From positions 127,910 to 189,909 of the forward strand of contig MNCI01002656.1 of the NCBI GenBank assembly GCA_015680685.1: a stretch of 62,000 nucleotides of DNA. Reading direction: 5' to 3'. The DNA comes from Gnetum montanum (Eukaryota; Streptophyta; Gnetopsida; Gnetales; Gnetaceae). Of this stretch, positions 23,122-34,569 are shown piece after piece. Below the pieces are notes generated by a model. That model ran no database searches, had not been told where the DNA came from, and saw only the letters and a program-made list of their open reading frames with translations. Each line of letters starts with the position of its first letter. The first letter of the stretch is position 1. The translations under genes and the position numbers were made by a program.

Positions 23122-23986
23122 TGATGAAAGGCAAGATAACCCTACACCCAACCATACAAATCACAAGCATTCATGCATGATTTGGTCAAATTAAAATGGA
23201 TGAAACTAGTTGTGCATCTAAATCGTTATGCTTTGATTGCAGTTTACTATCTTCCCACTTGGACTAATGGTCACTTTGTCACGTATGGTTTAGTCCAAAG
23301 TGAGGCATATGATGTTGTCTAATCTTATGCTGCTCCTAGTAACAATAAAGAGATAAATTAATTAAGCTAATGAACAATGGAAAATAAGATCTAAACAAGT
23401 GTATAGGTGATGAGTATTCATCCCCAATTGTCCATACACATCTTGAACTTCATATAACTACTGCTAGGATTACCAAGCATACGTCACTAGGTGTGCCAAA
23501 CGATACACTACTGGATTACCAAGTACTTACACTTAAGCATTCATGATTAAGTTGTACTTATTTTGCTTAATGATAGGATTAGTAAATAGCAATAAATGGA
23601 AACATTAACTATAGGAAATAGTAAATAATTAAATAATTAAAGCAATAATAAATCTAAGTGAATGTTGCAATGATAGAAGTAATCTCGATCTTTATTTCTA
23701 GTCATGTAACGTGTCCAAGTATGTCACACTCAAACAAAGGTGCCATATGATTACAAACATTACACTATGGGCATGCACTGGGAAATAATAGGATTGAAAA
23801 TTAACGATCTACAAAGAAGCTAAATGAAAACTGAAACTAAACTATTTTTTCTATATCTCAATTGTGCACCCCAAGTGTTGTATTTATAAGCTAGCATAGG
23901 AGAGATGATATCAGATATTTGACATCGTTTCTTGGGCTCCAATATTGGGTATTTGATATCGAGGTTGATACAATGATGACTCATCA
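23122..23986 (-). mobile_element. 5' LTR of element A
   Basis: The 865-bp LTR is bounded by TGATGA/TCATCA and followed by the CATTC target duplication at 23987-23991. U3 has GATATC-type repeats at 23908-23965, and the TATA box appears as TATTTATAAG at 23881-23890. Confidence 0.9.
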
Positions 23987-24030
23987 CATTCTTTTAAAAG
24001 TGCTTTCTCTATGACAAGAGATCTCTTAAA

Positions 24031-24330
24031 TGATAGCTAATTGCATTTTCATAAGCAATCTTTTAAAGCTTATTTAAGGTTACAATCATGAGGGGGTCAC
24101 CATGATACTTTCAAAGCTTATTGAAGATTACAATCACGAGGGGGAGAGCATGATACTTTCAAAGAATTATATAGGAATATTGATAGCTAATTTCATTTTT
24201 ATAAGCAACCTTTTAAAGCTTGTTGAAGGTTACAATCATGAGGGGGCCACTATGATACTTTCAAAGCTTATTGAAGATTACAATCATGAGGGGGCCAACA
24301 TGATACTTTTAAAGAATTATAGAGGAATAT
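24031..24330 (+). repeat. 150-bp tandem duplication with a ~47-bp sub-repeat
   Basis: Two 150-bp units begin with TGATAGCTAATTKCATTTT at 24031 and 24181. Each unit contains two copies of a ~47-bp sub-repeat with GATTACAATCATGAGGGGG and ATGATACTTTCAAAG. The repeat makes a 90-codon open frame (24102-24374) look protein-like (repeated EDYNHEG...MILSK), but this is explained by the duplication. Confidence 0.85.
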
Positions 24331-25802
24331 TAAGTGTGACTCAACTTGTAACATCTTGCTTAACAAGACAATAAGCTAACTATTTAAACTACTCATCATC
24401 ATCCTAAGCTTATCTCAATTACATAAGGTTTGTTATATGAGTTTTTTGATATATATATATATATTTCTTAATTGTTCAAAAATAACTTTTTATTGTGATC
24501 AATTTTCAAAAAACATAATAGTACATTTGTTGGTCAACTTATCAAGTGATTGGAAATGGGGAAAAACTAACATACAATTCTTAGAACCCAAATGGACAAC
24601 TAGCTTAGTTTAATTTTGGAGAATGAATACATTTTTATTCATTTTCTTTTGGATTAGCTTACAAAATGAAAATAAAACAATACTTAATAAAAGGGAGAAT
24701 GATTCTAATTATAGAATTGGAAAATTTTCTAAAGAAGAAAAAAAATATTTTGAGATACCTATATGACTAATTATTTAGAGAATGCTTTATTTTGTAGGTT
24801 GGTTCAACTTTTGCTCTTTATGGTTATTTACTTTGGATATATGTTTTATAATAATAAGCTTCATAACTCTGTGGTATACTTGTACCTCTATTATAGTTTT
24901 TGGTTGATAAACCTAACCTAGGCTTTATAATACACCCTAACAAAAAGCATATATACTTTTTGAATTTATCTATTTGTACTTGGATACTATGAGAATGACC
25001 TTTAATTATTCCTATATATGCATGAGAAATGCATAATTTTTCAAGGCTTGCATTAGTAGATCTTTGAAACTGAAAACATTTCTTATGATAAAGTAGACAT
25101 GTTTAGCACATAACCTTCTTTGAAAAGGTCCATAGTATATACTGCATGAGTAATATATTAATTATCTTCTCCAAGAAGAAGCTCAAGATCATAGCATCAT
25201 CTTTGGAACCATTGGTTGTACATCTTCAGGTAGTACTTTGGGAAACAACATTAATTGTGAATTGTACCAAAATATCAAGTCTTAGTCTAATAGATTAAAG
25301 TATAATAAAGTAATCTATAAACTTTAATACTAGCTTGAAATCCTATACTTGTTTTGCTCTGTGTTTTCAAATTTATTTTTAATTTTGAAATATAATAATT
25401 TTTATAAAATAACACAAAGCCATAGCTATGAGTGTTGCAAACAACTTAACTAAAAGAATGAAAATAATTAACATAGAAGCTTCTTTATTTAGGGAATGCC
25501 ATACCCTAAGCAAGGCTATTCATATTTATTTAATTTATTTCTTTTAACTTAGATACCATAATGAGGCTTTGAAGGAGCAATCTAAACCCCTCCCATCTCC
25601 TTTCACTTTTTGAAAAAGGTTCATAATAATTGGGTTCAATTCTACCTTTTCAAACCCATAAATCTATGATAGTTTTTTTTGCCTTTAAGATTCTTTGGAT
25701 TTGATTGTCTTTCTTTTTTAAGGTTTTGGATTATAATTTTTTCTATATTTTAATTTTTTATTTTTATTTCGTATGCATTAGGTTTTGTCCAATTTGATTT
25801 GA

Positions 25803-25952
25803 TTTTAAAACCTCGAAATAATTATAATATAGGTGTTCCCCAAGATATATTGTCTAATTAGAACTTTATAACTCGACAATGGCCACTAGAATCAAACCCA
25901 TGGCTTGAAGCTTTCCAATCAAGATTCTTACCATAGGCTAAGACCTTTTCGT
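25803..25952 (-). mobile_element. tRNA-derived SINE, copy 1
   Basis: On the minus strand an A box (TTAGCCTATGGTAAG) is followed about 30 bases later by a B box (GGGTTTGATTCTA). After that comes a body (GAGTTATAAAGTTCTAATTA, CACCTATATTATAATTATTT, CGAGGTTTTAA) that aligns with 56979-57122 through the tRNA-like part and the body. Confidence 0.7.
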
Positions 25953-27097
25953 TATTTGTTGTTACTAGAGTAAAATTTGTTTCTTATTAGTATGAAGCAC
26001 ATTGCATTAAAGTAACCATCTCATAAATGAGCACACATAATAACATGTATATTTTGACATAGATGAAAAATTATAGTTGCAAATTTGGTTAATTTGTTCT
26101 AAATATTACCAAGAATACTTTGTAATTTTCTTAATGTTGATTTTAAAATTTATAACATATATATTTATACTATCAATAGATCAAGAGGATCTACAAACAT
26201 AATAAAAGTTTAGTTTTAGTTTCAATAACATGTATGTTTTAAAACAAATTATCTTCTCATAGAGTTCTAACATGAATGCCACCAACATACATGTAATAAT
26301 CTAATTTTATAAAATTTAATCCAAAAGTTCAAACTAAATAATATTTTTTGTAATACACAAAGTAATGAAAGTGTATTTCTTACAAATTTATATGTATAGG
26401 AAAAAAAACATTTGAGTTAGTTGATGTAATGGCATTACTCTGGTGAATCACTATTCAACACCATCCTTAAGTCAAAAAATTAGCCAGATGACCTAGAGCA
26501 GAACCAAGGTGGACTGTGCCTTAATAGTCATAACATTTGCATCCACAACATAAGTGCACATCACTTGTTAGTTCATGGGTTAGGAGCATATCAAGTACGC
26601 CATATGAAATCATTTAAGTAACATGACCAAACACAAGCATGACCATATCAAGTACACATAACCACAAGAGACACCATTCTTTTAGAAGAGCTAAGACATG
26701 TTCCTACTCTAACATATCTAGCCCTAAGCCTTGCTCTCAAAGAGAAGGGTGGTGGCCCAAGCATTAAAGCTGAAGCTCCTTCACAAACATACATATCGTT
26801 GCGAAAATTTACACAAAGGAAGTAGGACCAATGTAGATCTTTAGTAATGGTTGTCATATCATGGAACTTATAAGGATCTTCATACTCCTCTAACCCTTGT
26901 TCTAGAGGGAAATAGCCTTCAATCAATCAAAAAGGAATGTTTTCCTACACTCTCCCTTGCTTGAAAGAAGTGACATCCTTAGAGCTTAAGTCCTTATTTG
27001 TACGCACCTTCAAATGTGGAGAGGACAATCTATATTGATGGTATTGTACACCTAAAACTCATTTAACAATTATAGACAAGAAGGTTTAGTGGCTAGG

Positions 27098-27660
27098 TGA
27101 TGAGTAGCAGGTACCCCCTACACCCAACCATATGAATCACAAGTGTTCACATGCAATTTAGTTAAATTCCATGGATGGAACTATTGTGGCATCTAGATTG
27201 TTAACCATTGATAACATGTCACTATCTTCTCACTTGGACTAGTGATAGTTTGGTCACATATGGTTTAGTCCAAAGTAAGGCATATGATTATTGATGTTGT
27301 GTGGCTAAGGCTAAATTATATAAAAGTATGAAAATTAATTATTTAAACTAATTAATAACAAGAAGATAAATCCTAAACTATCCTAAGGACAATGAGTATC
27401 CATTCCCAGCTTGTCGTACACATCCTGAAATCACAAACCCATTATTAGAATTACCAAGTGTTATGCTACTAGGCGAACCAAGCAATAATGTTGCTAGGAT
27501 ACCTAAGCAAAAATGTGTTTGCGCTCAACACTAGTCGTGCTCATTTTGTTGATTGATTAATGTGCATGGAAATGTAAATATTAACTATGTACATCAAAAG
27601 AAAATTGCATTGAAAGTAAATTTATTCTAAGTCAAAGTGTTGTAATGAACATGAATCAAT
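27098..27660 (-). mobile_element. truncated LTR (A-type)
   Basis: It begins TGATGAGTAGCAGGTACC and follows the A-type LTR (CACTTGGACTAGTG, GGTTTAGTCCAAAGTAAGGC, CTAGGCGAACC). Similarity fades near 27660, and U3 with its GATATC repeats is missing or unrecognisable. The left flank (CTAGG) does not match the right flank of the LTR at 41202, so it is probably not the partner of element B's LTR. Confidence 0.6.
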
Positions 27661-30249
27661 CTATTGGCAACCATTTGGGATGCGTTCGCCAACGAGTGCC
27701 TCGAATAGGATTTACGTGTTCGCTGGTCTCTGGTAACACCAAGGTCCAAATACCTCCACATAGACTCAGTAGTTAAATGTGAGTATGTGTTTGCTATTGT
27801 GAATGTTGAAATAGTTAGGTTGCGTATAAAACTGTAATCGACTATCAAAAAAGCGATTCATTCAAACTTTGTAAAATACTGTGAGTTGTTAGAGATTCCT
27901 ATTTTGTTTGATTACTTAGTCTATATGGTCTTTATAATACCTACTTGTAACAAATAAAATTTTTCAAAAACTAGTTGAGCACAACTTTGCCAATCTACTC
28001 CTAATTTCCCCCAAAGAGAGAAAGTTCCACAAGAAAACTAGAAATAGAGCAAGATTCAATGGAAAGAGAAAGAAGAGAAAGTAGATTTGTGTAAAAATCT
28101 CAAATATTTAAGTAAGGTAAATTGATACGAGACAATACTTCACAATAAAGTTATCCCTAATTCAATATCTATGAATTGTTCAAATTTTCTAGGCTCAAAC
28201 AAGCAATTTCTTAAAGACAATCCTACTATACTACCAAAAATTGCTATGTAAACCACCACATACGAGCCTCAATTTTTGGCTAGATAATAATTGTCAACGA
28301 TTGCATACAACAGAGCTTTCAAAGATTTGACAACTTCTAATTAAAATACTAAGGGAATATATTTTAAAAATTAAAAAGCTATTTCAATCCTATCAAAATA
28401 CCAAAGATTTTTTGAACCCTCTAGACTATTAAATTGTTCAACTAGCTTGTCTATAACAAAAGCTCTCTTATAGCAATCCTAATATTAGCCTTAAACATTA
28501 CATAATAATAAACGTTTCTATTAAATTTCTCTTAAGGCTTTCCAACATGAGTTTTTCTATGGAAAATCTTAATAGGAGTTTACTATCATGTAACAAAGAA
28601 CTATAAAAGTGATCTAAAAATCCAAAATTTAAATGCCAAGCATGATAATACCTAACCACTAGCTAAGTAGCAAAAAAAACCATAGAAAAGAATGAACTCA
28701 TAGGACTAAAACAAAGTGGCCAAAATGATGTCTTTAGCAAACCATCTTACAAGTAATCTTCAAATTTCTTCTACTTCAAAATCTTTCCTCTTTTTCTTCT
28801 ACCCTTGAAGCCCTTTTATAGTAACCTCAAGGTAGTTGCAGTCATCATGAAATATTAAGGTAAGCTACAAATATCTTGGGAATTGATTCATCACTCCCAT
28901 GAGAAGTTGTAACTTCCATAATAAGTTATGAGAAATTTGAGCTAGAGTTGGCAAGTGTCTTCGTGAATAATCTCCCTTTCCTTTTTAAAATAAAATCCCC
29001 TTATTTTAAAAAAATACATACAAATTTTCTTTAAACTTATATTGCACTCTTGTAATGAAAATAATACATATTTATCCTTATATGCTCTAACCAAGAGCAT
29101 CAATATAAATATTTAATTCTTAAAGTGAATCATGACTAGCTTGTTGCATAAATGCAAGAATATGGGTTTATTTTTCCATCATGTGGCACAGGAACAAGGA
29201 TTCGTAGTCTGCCACGTTGCATCTCCCTGTTTCTGATGCCAAGGATGTCGCTCTTCGTGTACTCTTTAGTGTGAGTCTGGGTAGTAACATCAGTTTTTGG
29301 AAACAGAAAATACAGTGGCACACTTGGAAGTCGAGGCAACTTTTTAGTTGGGCACAACAATCTTCGTCAATGTCATTTTAGGCATACTTTTGGAGTATGG
29401 TCGTTGCAGTAGTTGAAAGGAAACCCTAGTCTTGCTTGCATAGATGTTGTGACAATTGTTGAAAATTATGACAATATGGTGATACATGAGTGTTGTAGTA
29501 TCCCACCAACATTTTGTGCATCTACAGATTTTCTAGTTCAGGGCTTCTTTATCACGATTAATTTGTGCAAAATATTTGCCAAGAAATTACTTCCTACGAC
29601 TTGGTTTTTCTACCTTGTAATTGAGGAATATTTTGATGTAATTTCTATCACAAAGGATAGAGGAGTTGTAGATTGGTTTGCATTTTGGGGCTTTCTATCA
29701 TTTTTTTGTTGGTTTTATTGATGATGTTTGTTTTGTTTTGAAGTAGTTGATTATAGCATCCTTAGCTAATGAATGTTTGTAACTTTTTGAATCCTTTTTC
29801 AATGTAAATCAACTGGAAATTACACAAGATACATCCATTGTTTTTTGTAGATTACATTGTAAAATTAATGACATAATTTTTCTATGAAACCATCATTTAT
29901 TCATCTTCTTAATAATCCTAATTTCATGATATTGCAGAAATGATCCCTTAGGTATGCGACTTAAAAAACATCTGGTAGTAGATTATTTATAGGATTATTT
30001 TCTTTCTTTGAAAGTTCATAGATAAAAAAATTTGGCAAGATTAGACATCCAAACATCATCATCCTTTAAATAGAAAGCCATTTTGCTAATGTAGCCCTTG
30101 AACTTCATCATACTAGTTAATATAAAATGTGATAGTATAAGCACATGAGGTCTACTTAATGCAATAACTCAATTAGATCAATTGGTATTAGTGATGGTAT
30201 TTTGGGCCATTTTGAAAAGAAACTGTTAATTTGCTTTGCAGAAATCACC
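27661..30249. other. AT-rich DNA without supported genes
   Basis: Two short frames (29136-29360 minus; 29413-29721 plus, 102 codons, aromatic-rich) show no recognisable family. The stretch may include the lost 3' end of element B and unrelated inserts, but I could not find LTR ends or target duplications. Confidence 0.4.
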
Positions 30250-32550
30250 ATCAATAACCATGGGTTTGTCAAGAACTAACATGGTAGAGGCCTATTTTCC
30301 TAAAAACAACGATGGGTTGCTAAACTTCTCTACATTGCTAGAGTTGCTAAAGGAATTCATTTGCTTTTGCCATCATCAATTGGATATGTTTTTCATTTAC
30401 TTCATTCTATAGACTGACCTCCTCTCTATAATGATTTCTCAAAGTTTTTGCTAAACTTCTCTTTGACTTTCTCAAATTTGAGAGCGTTAGATTTCCAAGT
30501 GGCTAACTTAATTGCAGTCTTCTAGTGAAGGGTGTGCACCTCCTCCATGGAGAGATTCCTATTTTCTACTATCAATCTTCTCAATTCTGTGTTTGCTCTG
30601 GCTAGTTGCTCATGTTATTGATGGATAAATTTAGTTAATTGTTGCTTGTACACATCAACATTCTATAGGCAATAATTTTTTTGCAATCAACTAGACATTC
30701 TCTTGGTGGGTCTGATCTAAGGATTTTTGAAACTTATGTTATGTGGCCTATACCAAGGATCTAGAGAACACCGTTATTTTCATTGCACCCTCAACCCCTT
30801 TGAGCTTGGTGTGAAGCTATTCCATGACCTCATCTCTTATTAGTGTCAAGTTGAGAAATGTAGGATCAACAGTTTAGGCCCTTAATTTAGCAACTTTCAT
30901 AATGAAGCATTTGTTATGCTTCCTAGCTATTTTAAGTTGCCCATTCAATGTGATATTTTTGCCCCTTGCCTCTAGCAGCTTCAACTAGGTTGCAATGATG
31001 TTATCCAGAAGGTCAAAGACACTTGAAAGCAATTGCCTAGTTCCCACTAGTCGGTCAAGCAATTCCTCATGCTATGCTATGCTTATTCTGTCGCTTATGG
31101 TCCTTGCGAATGTTTACACATCTCTAAGTGCAGTGATGTCTGGTGCAAATGCTGTAAGTGCATTGAATGTTTTTATAATCCTATTAGTGACCACGTTTGC
31201 TACTGTTTCCTGCCCTTGGTGCTACATCACCAAAACTATTGCCCCATCACCCTCCTCCAAGAACACCAAGAAGGTTGCAACATTCCTAGAGATTTTTGGG
31301 ACTATTTATTATTTTTCAAGAGATATTGTGATCTCTCTGGTGCTTGGATTTAACCTCATGGGCTAAGAAAATGGGTCCACTCTCATCCATCAAATTGATT
31401 ATTTGAGCCACCTCATTAAGGTGACTCATGGTTGGTCTGTATATGGATGGGTCCTCACCACTCATGCTTGCTTGTTGCTCTTATTCACTCAAGAGTCATT
31501 CTCTATATTCTTGCAACTGTTGGACAATTATAGCGATGTCTGGCATAATTGTTTGAGTGGTGAGTGGAGGTGGTGGTTGTTGCTCATCTTCATGGATAGT
31601 TATGGTAGGCATTTTATCCTTCATCATTTCTACCTAATTGGTAGCTGGAATAGTTCTAATTATGTCATTCGTGTAACATACGATCCTTCCCCTTTGACAA
31701 AGTTTCTTGATGAGGCATGGGACGAGGAGTGTCTTCCTTCCATGTTCATTTTCTTTAAACCACTTCTCCATCTCGAGATAGATCAGTTGTAGAAGGTTGA
31801 TTGGGAATCTCCCACTTACAGAGGTGCATGCTTGGGTAGAGAAGGTAGTGATTTGCTTGGCCTCACTATGGGATTGAGGTAGAAGGTTGCAATCTTATGA
31901 TGGATGCTCTTTGCTAATGTGAGCACACCAAACTCCTTGCAGCTAATACCATAACACCATTGCACCCATTGTTTCTTGATGCTTGGATCTACCTACATTT
32001 GGATTTCAATAAGGTTTGCCCTTGTTTTAGGCAACCCAAGCATTGTTGTAATGGCCTACGCCAAGTAGGACATAGAGATGTCCTTAATTTTCATCATTTC
32101 TTTAGGTTGCCTATTGTTCCAGAATAGCAATGTTTCTCCCATGTACGACTCCTCTGTGAAAGTGATGATTAGCCACATGGGAGAGGCCTTCAGCTGATCT
32201 TGTACTTCTCTTGGCACATGCTCAAGGAAAGGGCCAAAATTTATCTCCTGGAGCACCAATTTTTGGACCTCCCTTAATTTAATTTTATTTACGCAAGCCT
32301 CTGTTAAGGTCACCTCAAGATTTTCTAGTTGCGCTAGCGCATCATCCTAATGGGAGTGTTTTGTTACTGCTACTAGTTTTGGAATCTATCTGATAGATTC
32401 CACTTCTACCTCTTTCCTAAGAGGACCTATGACATGGGTTACGAGTGGTTCTTCTTGGGGCTATTCTTGGCCTCTTCCCATTCTAGTCCATTTCTCCCTT
32501 AGTTAGGACAATGGTCCTACTTCTTGCATGTTCTTCCCTTTTGGTGCCAT
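30250..32550 (-). pseudogene. accessory ORF of element B, unknown function, broken
   Basis: The frame opens with ATG at 32550 (MAPKGKNMQEVGPLS). The conserved core lies at 32056-32313 (LQEINFGPFLEHVPREVQDQ, FWNN) and aligns with the cores in A and C. The lower part (about 31000-30300) is Lys/Glu/Leu-rich and coiled-coil-like, with many stops. Its left end is uncertain because the similarity is lost around 30250-30400. Open frames on the plus strand at 30995-31792 are shadows of this gene. It lies after pol, so it sits in the env position of an autonomous element. Confidence 0.65.
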
Positions 32551-32854
32551 CTAGGGTTACAATATATCCATGGATTAGTAGATGTAATGTGTAACTTTAA
32601 AATTTTGAATACCTTTCGTGTTAGTTAGTCAGTTACACTTGGCTAAGGTTGGACCATCCCAAATTGATTATTTTATTGTTATTTTATTAATTATTAATTA
32701 TAATTATCACTAAAGCTTGTTGAAAAGGTTTAACTCTTGCAATTTAGTATTTAATAATTGATTTTTAGTTAAACTTTTGTGGGAGTTACAAAAAATCACA
32801 AAAAATTTTCTATCAAAAATGGTACATTTGTGGCCCCCATGATGAAGAGCTTAC
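32551..32854 (-). other. intron-like segment in front of the accessory ORF of element B
   Basis: On the minus strand a strong donor (TTGGAG|GTAAGC, GT at 32854-32853) is followed 304 bases later by a TACTAAT box (32574-32580) and CCCTAG|ATG. The candidate intron in element C is 299 bases long with the same ending layout. This is a sequence-level prediction of splicing. Confidence 0.55.
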
Positions 32855-32999
32855 CTCCAATAGTTGCAAGGTTGAAGAACAGAGTGATTTGGATAAACGG
32901 TTTGTAAGTTATGGGCTCTAAAAGGTTCTAGGCTCTCAAAAATTGAAAAACTCATTTGGTGTTTATGAGAAAATGTAAAATTTTCTAAGTGGGATTGCA

Positions 33000-33086
33000 C
33001 CTATTTATATTATTTCTGTCTTACATCAACGAGGCCTCGTGTACTAGGCCTTGTATATAAGTTGGCACTATCGATGGGGCCCATCA
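33000..33086 (-). promoter_or_regulatory. internal U3/TATA-like segment upstream of the accessory ORF (element B)
   Basis: The minus strand starts TATGATGGGCCCCATCGA, continues with AAGGCCTAGTACACGAGGCC and TCGTTGATG, and ends near ATAATATAAATAGG. Element B's own LTR U3 has CATCAACGAGGCC/GGGCCC repeats before its TATA, so the internal copy matches this element's LTR type rather than the GATATC type of A and C. Confidence 0.55.
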
Positions 33087-33399
33087 TAAAAAATTTTTAA
33101 ACATCAATATCTCAAAATATATAATGAAATTTTTAATGAAATTGGGGTCTATGAAATCCCAAAAAATCCAAGAATATGATAAAATCATTGAAGAGGGCTT
33201 TTGAAACTGAAAAGTTGAAAAATTTGATGGAGAATGTATTTAAGAACAAAATTTGTAAAGGAACACATGGTGTGATGTAAAATATGGATGTAAGAAAAAT
33301 TTGATTTGTAAGAATGTTGAAGGATAAGGTGCTTAATGAATCCAACCAAGAGATATGCAAGTGGGCCCCATAGGTGACTAATGATCAATGGAAGTTAAG

Positions 33400-34560
33400 A
33401 ACCAAAAATTAGAAGCTTCTACCTAAGAATCCAAATACGTCAGACCAAGACATAGAATGAAGAACATGGATATTGGCAACAAGGTGAATTATTGGCAGCA
33501 TAGATGGATGATAGAGGAGGTGGAATGGAATTCTAACTAAGGTCATAAGAAGTCCCTTATGGGGTTTTTATTTAAAATGACTAAAGAAGATCCATCCTTA
33601 GTCTAGACCAAAACCAACCTCTTTTAGTGACTGCACATCGCCACTTCAAGATCAATCCATCCCCTTGAGACACAAGAGTGCTCCCACAAAACAACCACCA
33701 TTCCATAAAGAAACAAAAAGAAAAGTAGGAAGTTATATAGGGCCTTAGTTAGAGGAGACCTTCAAGCATGGGTGCATCTCTTTCTAGTTCCATAACCAGT
33801 GCTTGTAGCCTGTTTATTTGTCTAAGGGGTGTGCTTTGAATTCCTATCATGTTTTTTTTTCCTTTTGTTTGTTTTGTTTATCTTTTTTTCTTTTTTGAAT
33901 GGGAGCCACACCATGCAAAGATTTATTTGACTTCCTGTTATTGGAACATGGAATGTTAAGAAGTCGATGAGAACACTCAAGCACTCAAGTAAGTAGAAGA
34001 GTTAGAAGAGTATTGAGTTCCCTTGAAGTCACACCTCATTCAAACCTTTAAATCTTTTCCAATTTTGGAAACTACCAAGGTCATAAATTTATTAAAAGTT
34101 GATTTAATGAAAGGGACCTCAAACTTCCAAAATAAGGAAAATCATAGAGTTTGTGGATGGGTGGATGTTGTGGACTCACTGCTTGTTCCATGAAAAAGAA
34201 ACCATGACTAAGTCATCAGCACAAGAATTCAAAAATAGAAACCAGACATTAGTAAATCAAACAAAAAGCACACACCACCATTAGTAGCAACCACAACACC
34301 ACTATGTCCTATTGGCAATAAAGCCCTTTTATTAGCAAAAAATTGAAGATCACACTCAAAGTAAAATATATAAGAAAGTGTAAAATATTCAAGAAAGATT
34401 CAAATGTACTAACGATGGTGTAAAACAAAAAATGTTGTAAAAATATGAAAAATTTGAAAATCAAAAGTTGTAAAATAAATAACATGCAAAATCAAAAATG
34501 TGAAAAACAAAAAATAGAAAACCTAAGAAGCCATGTGGATGATTTAGCACAAATGGCCAT
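33400..34560 (-). other. conserved non-coding block after pol in element B
   Basis: It aligns with about 59600-60600 in element D. Shared strings on the plus strand include GGGCCTTAGTTAGAGG, ATAACCAGTGCTTGTAGCCT/ATAACTAGTGCTTGTAGCCT, TCTAAGGGGTGTGCTTTGAA and GGTTCCCTTGAAGTCACACC. The homologous block follows gag in A and C. It may hold packaging or export signals; no function is shown. Confidence 0.55.
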
Positions 34561-34569
34561 CTCCCCCAT

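Larger units (their letters stand above)
13756..23986 (-). mobile_element. element A: complete non-autonomous Ty3/gypsy LTR retrotransposon
   Basis: Two LTRs in direct orientation (13756-14626 and 23122-23986) start with TGATGA and end with TCATCA. They are flanked by a perfect 5-bp target duplication, CATTC, at 13751-13755 and 23987-23991. A tRNA-Asp-type primer binding site and a polypurine tract lie just inside the LTRs. Read 5' to 3' on the minus strand the interior holds: leader, gag remnant, a non-coding block, a U3-like segment, an intron-like segment with a solo LTR of another family inserted, and the accessory ORF. There is no protease, RT or integrase, so the element must have moved with proteins supplied in trans. 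The LTRs differ at roughly one base in eight over the stretch compared by eye, so the insertion is old. Confidence 0.9.
23987..27097. other. AT-rich intergenic DNA with a local repeat and a SINE
   Basis: Apart from the 150-bp duplication (24031-24330), an (AT)n run (about 24454-24465) and the SINE at 25803-25952, I see no gene or repeat I can support. The 92-codon minus frame at 26648-26926 has no recognisable domain. Confidence 0.45.

Noticed and set aside
24031-24330. Possible CRISPR-like array
   Set aside because: The units are contiguous tandem repeats without unique spacers, and the context is a plant nuclear genome.
24102-24374. 90-codon frame with repeated EDYNHEG...MILSK peptides that looked like a repeat protein
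   Set aside because: It is fully explained by the 150-bp/47-bp tandem DNA repeat and has no flanking gene structure.
27098-27660. Considered as the 3' LTR partner of element B
   Set aside because: It is of the A-type subtype, its left flank CTAGG does not match CAGAG after B's 5' LTR, and it does not adjoin the accessory ORF.
30995-31792. Plus-strand frames of 94-129 codons
   Set aside because: They lie opposite the accessory ORF of element B and are its shadows.
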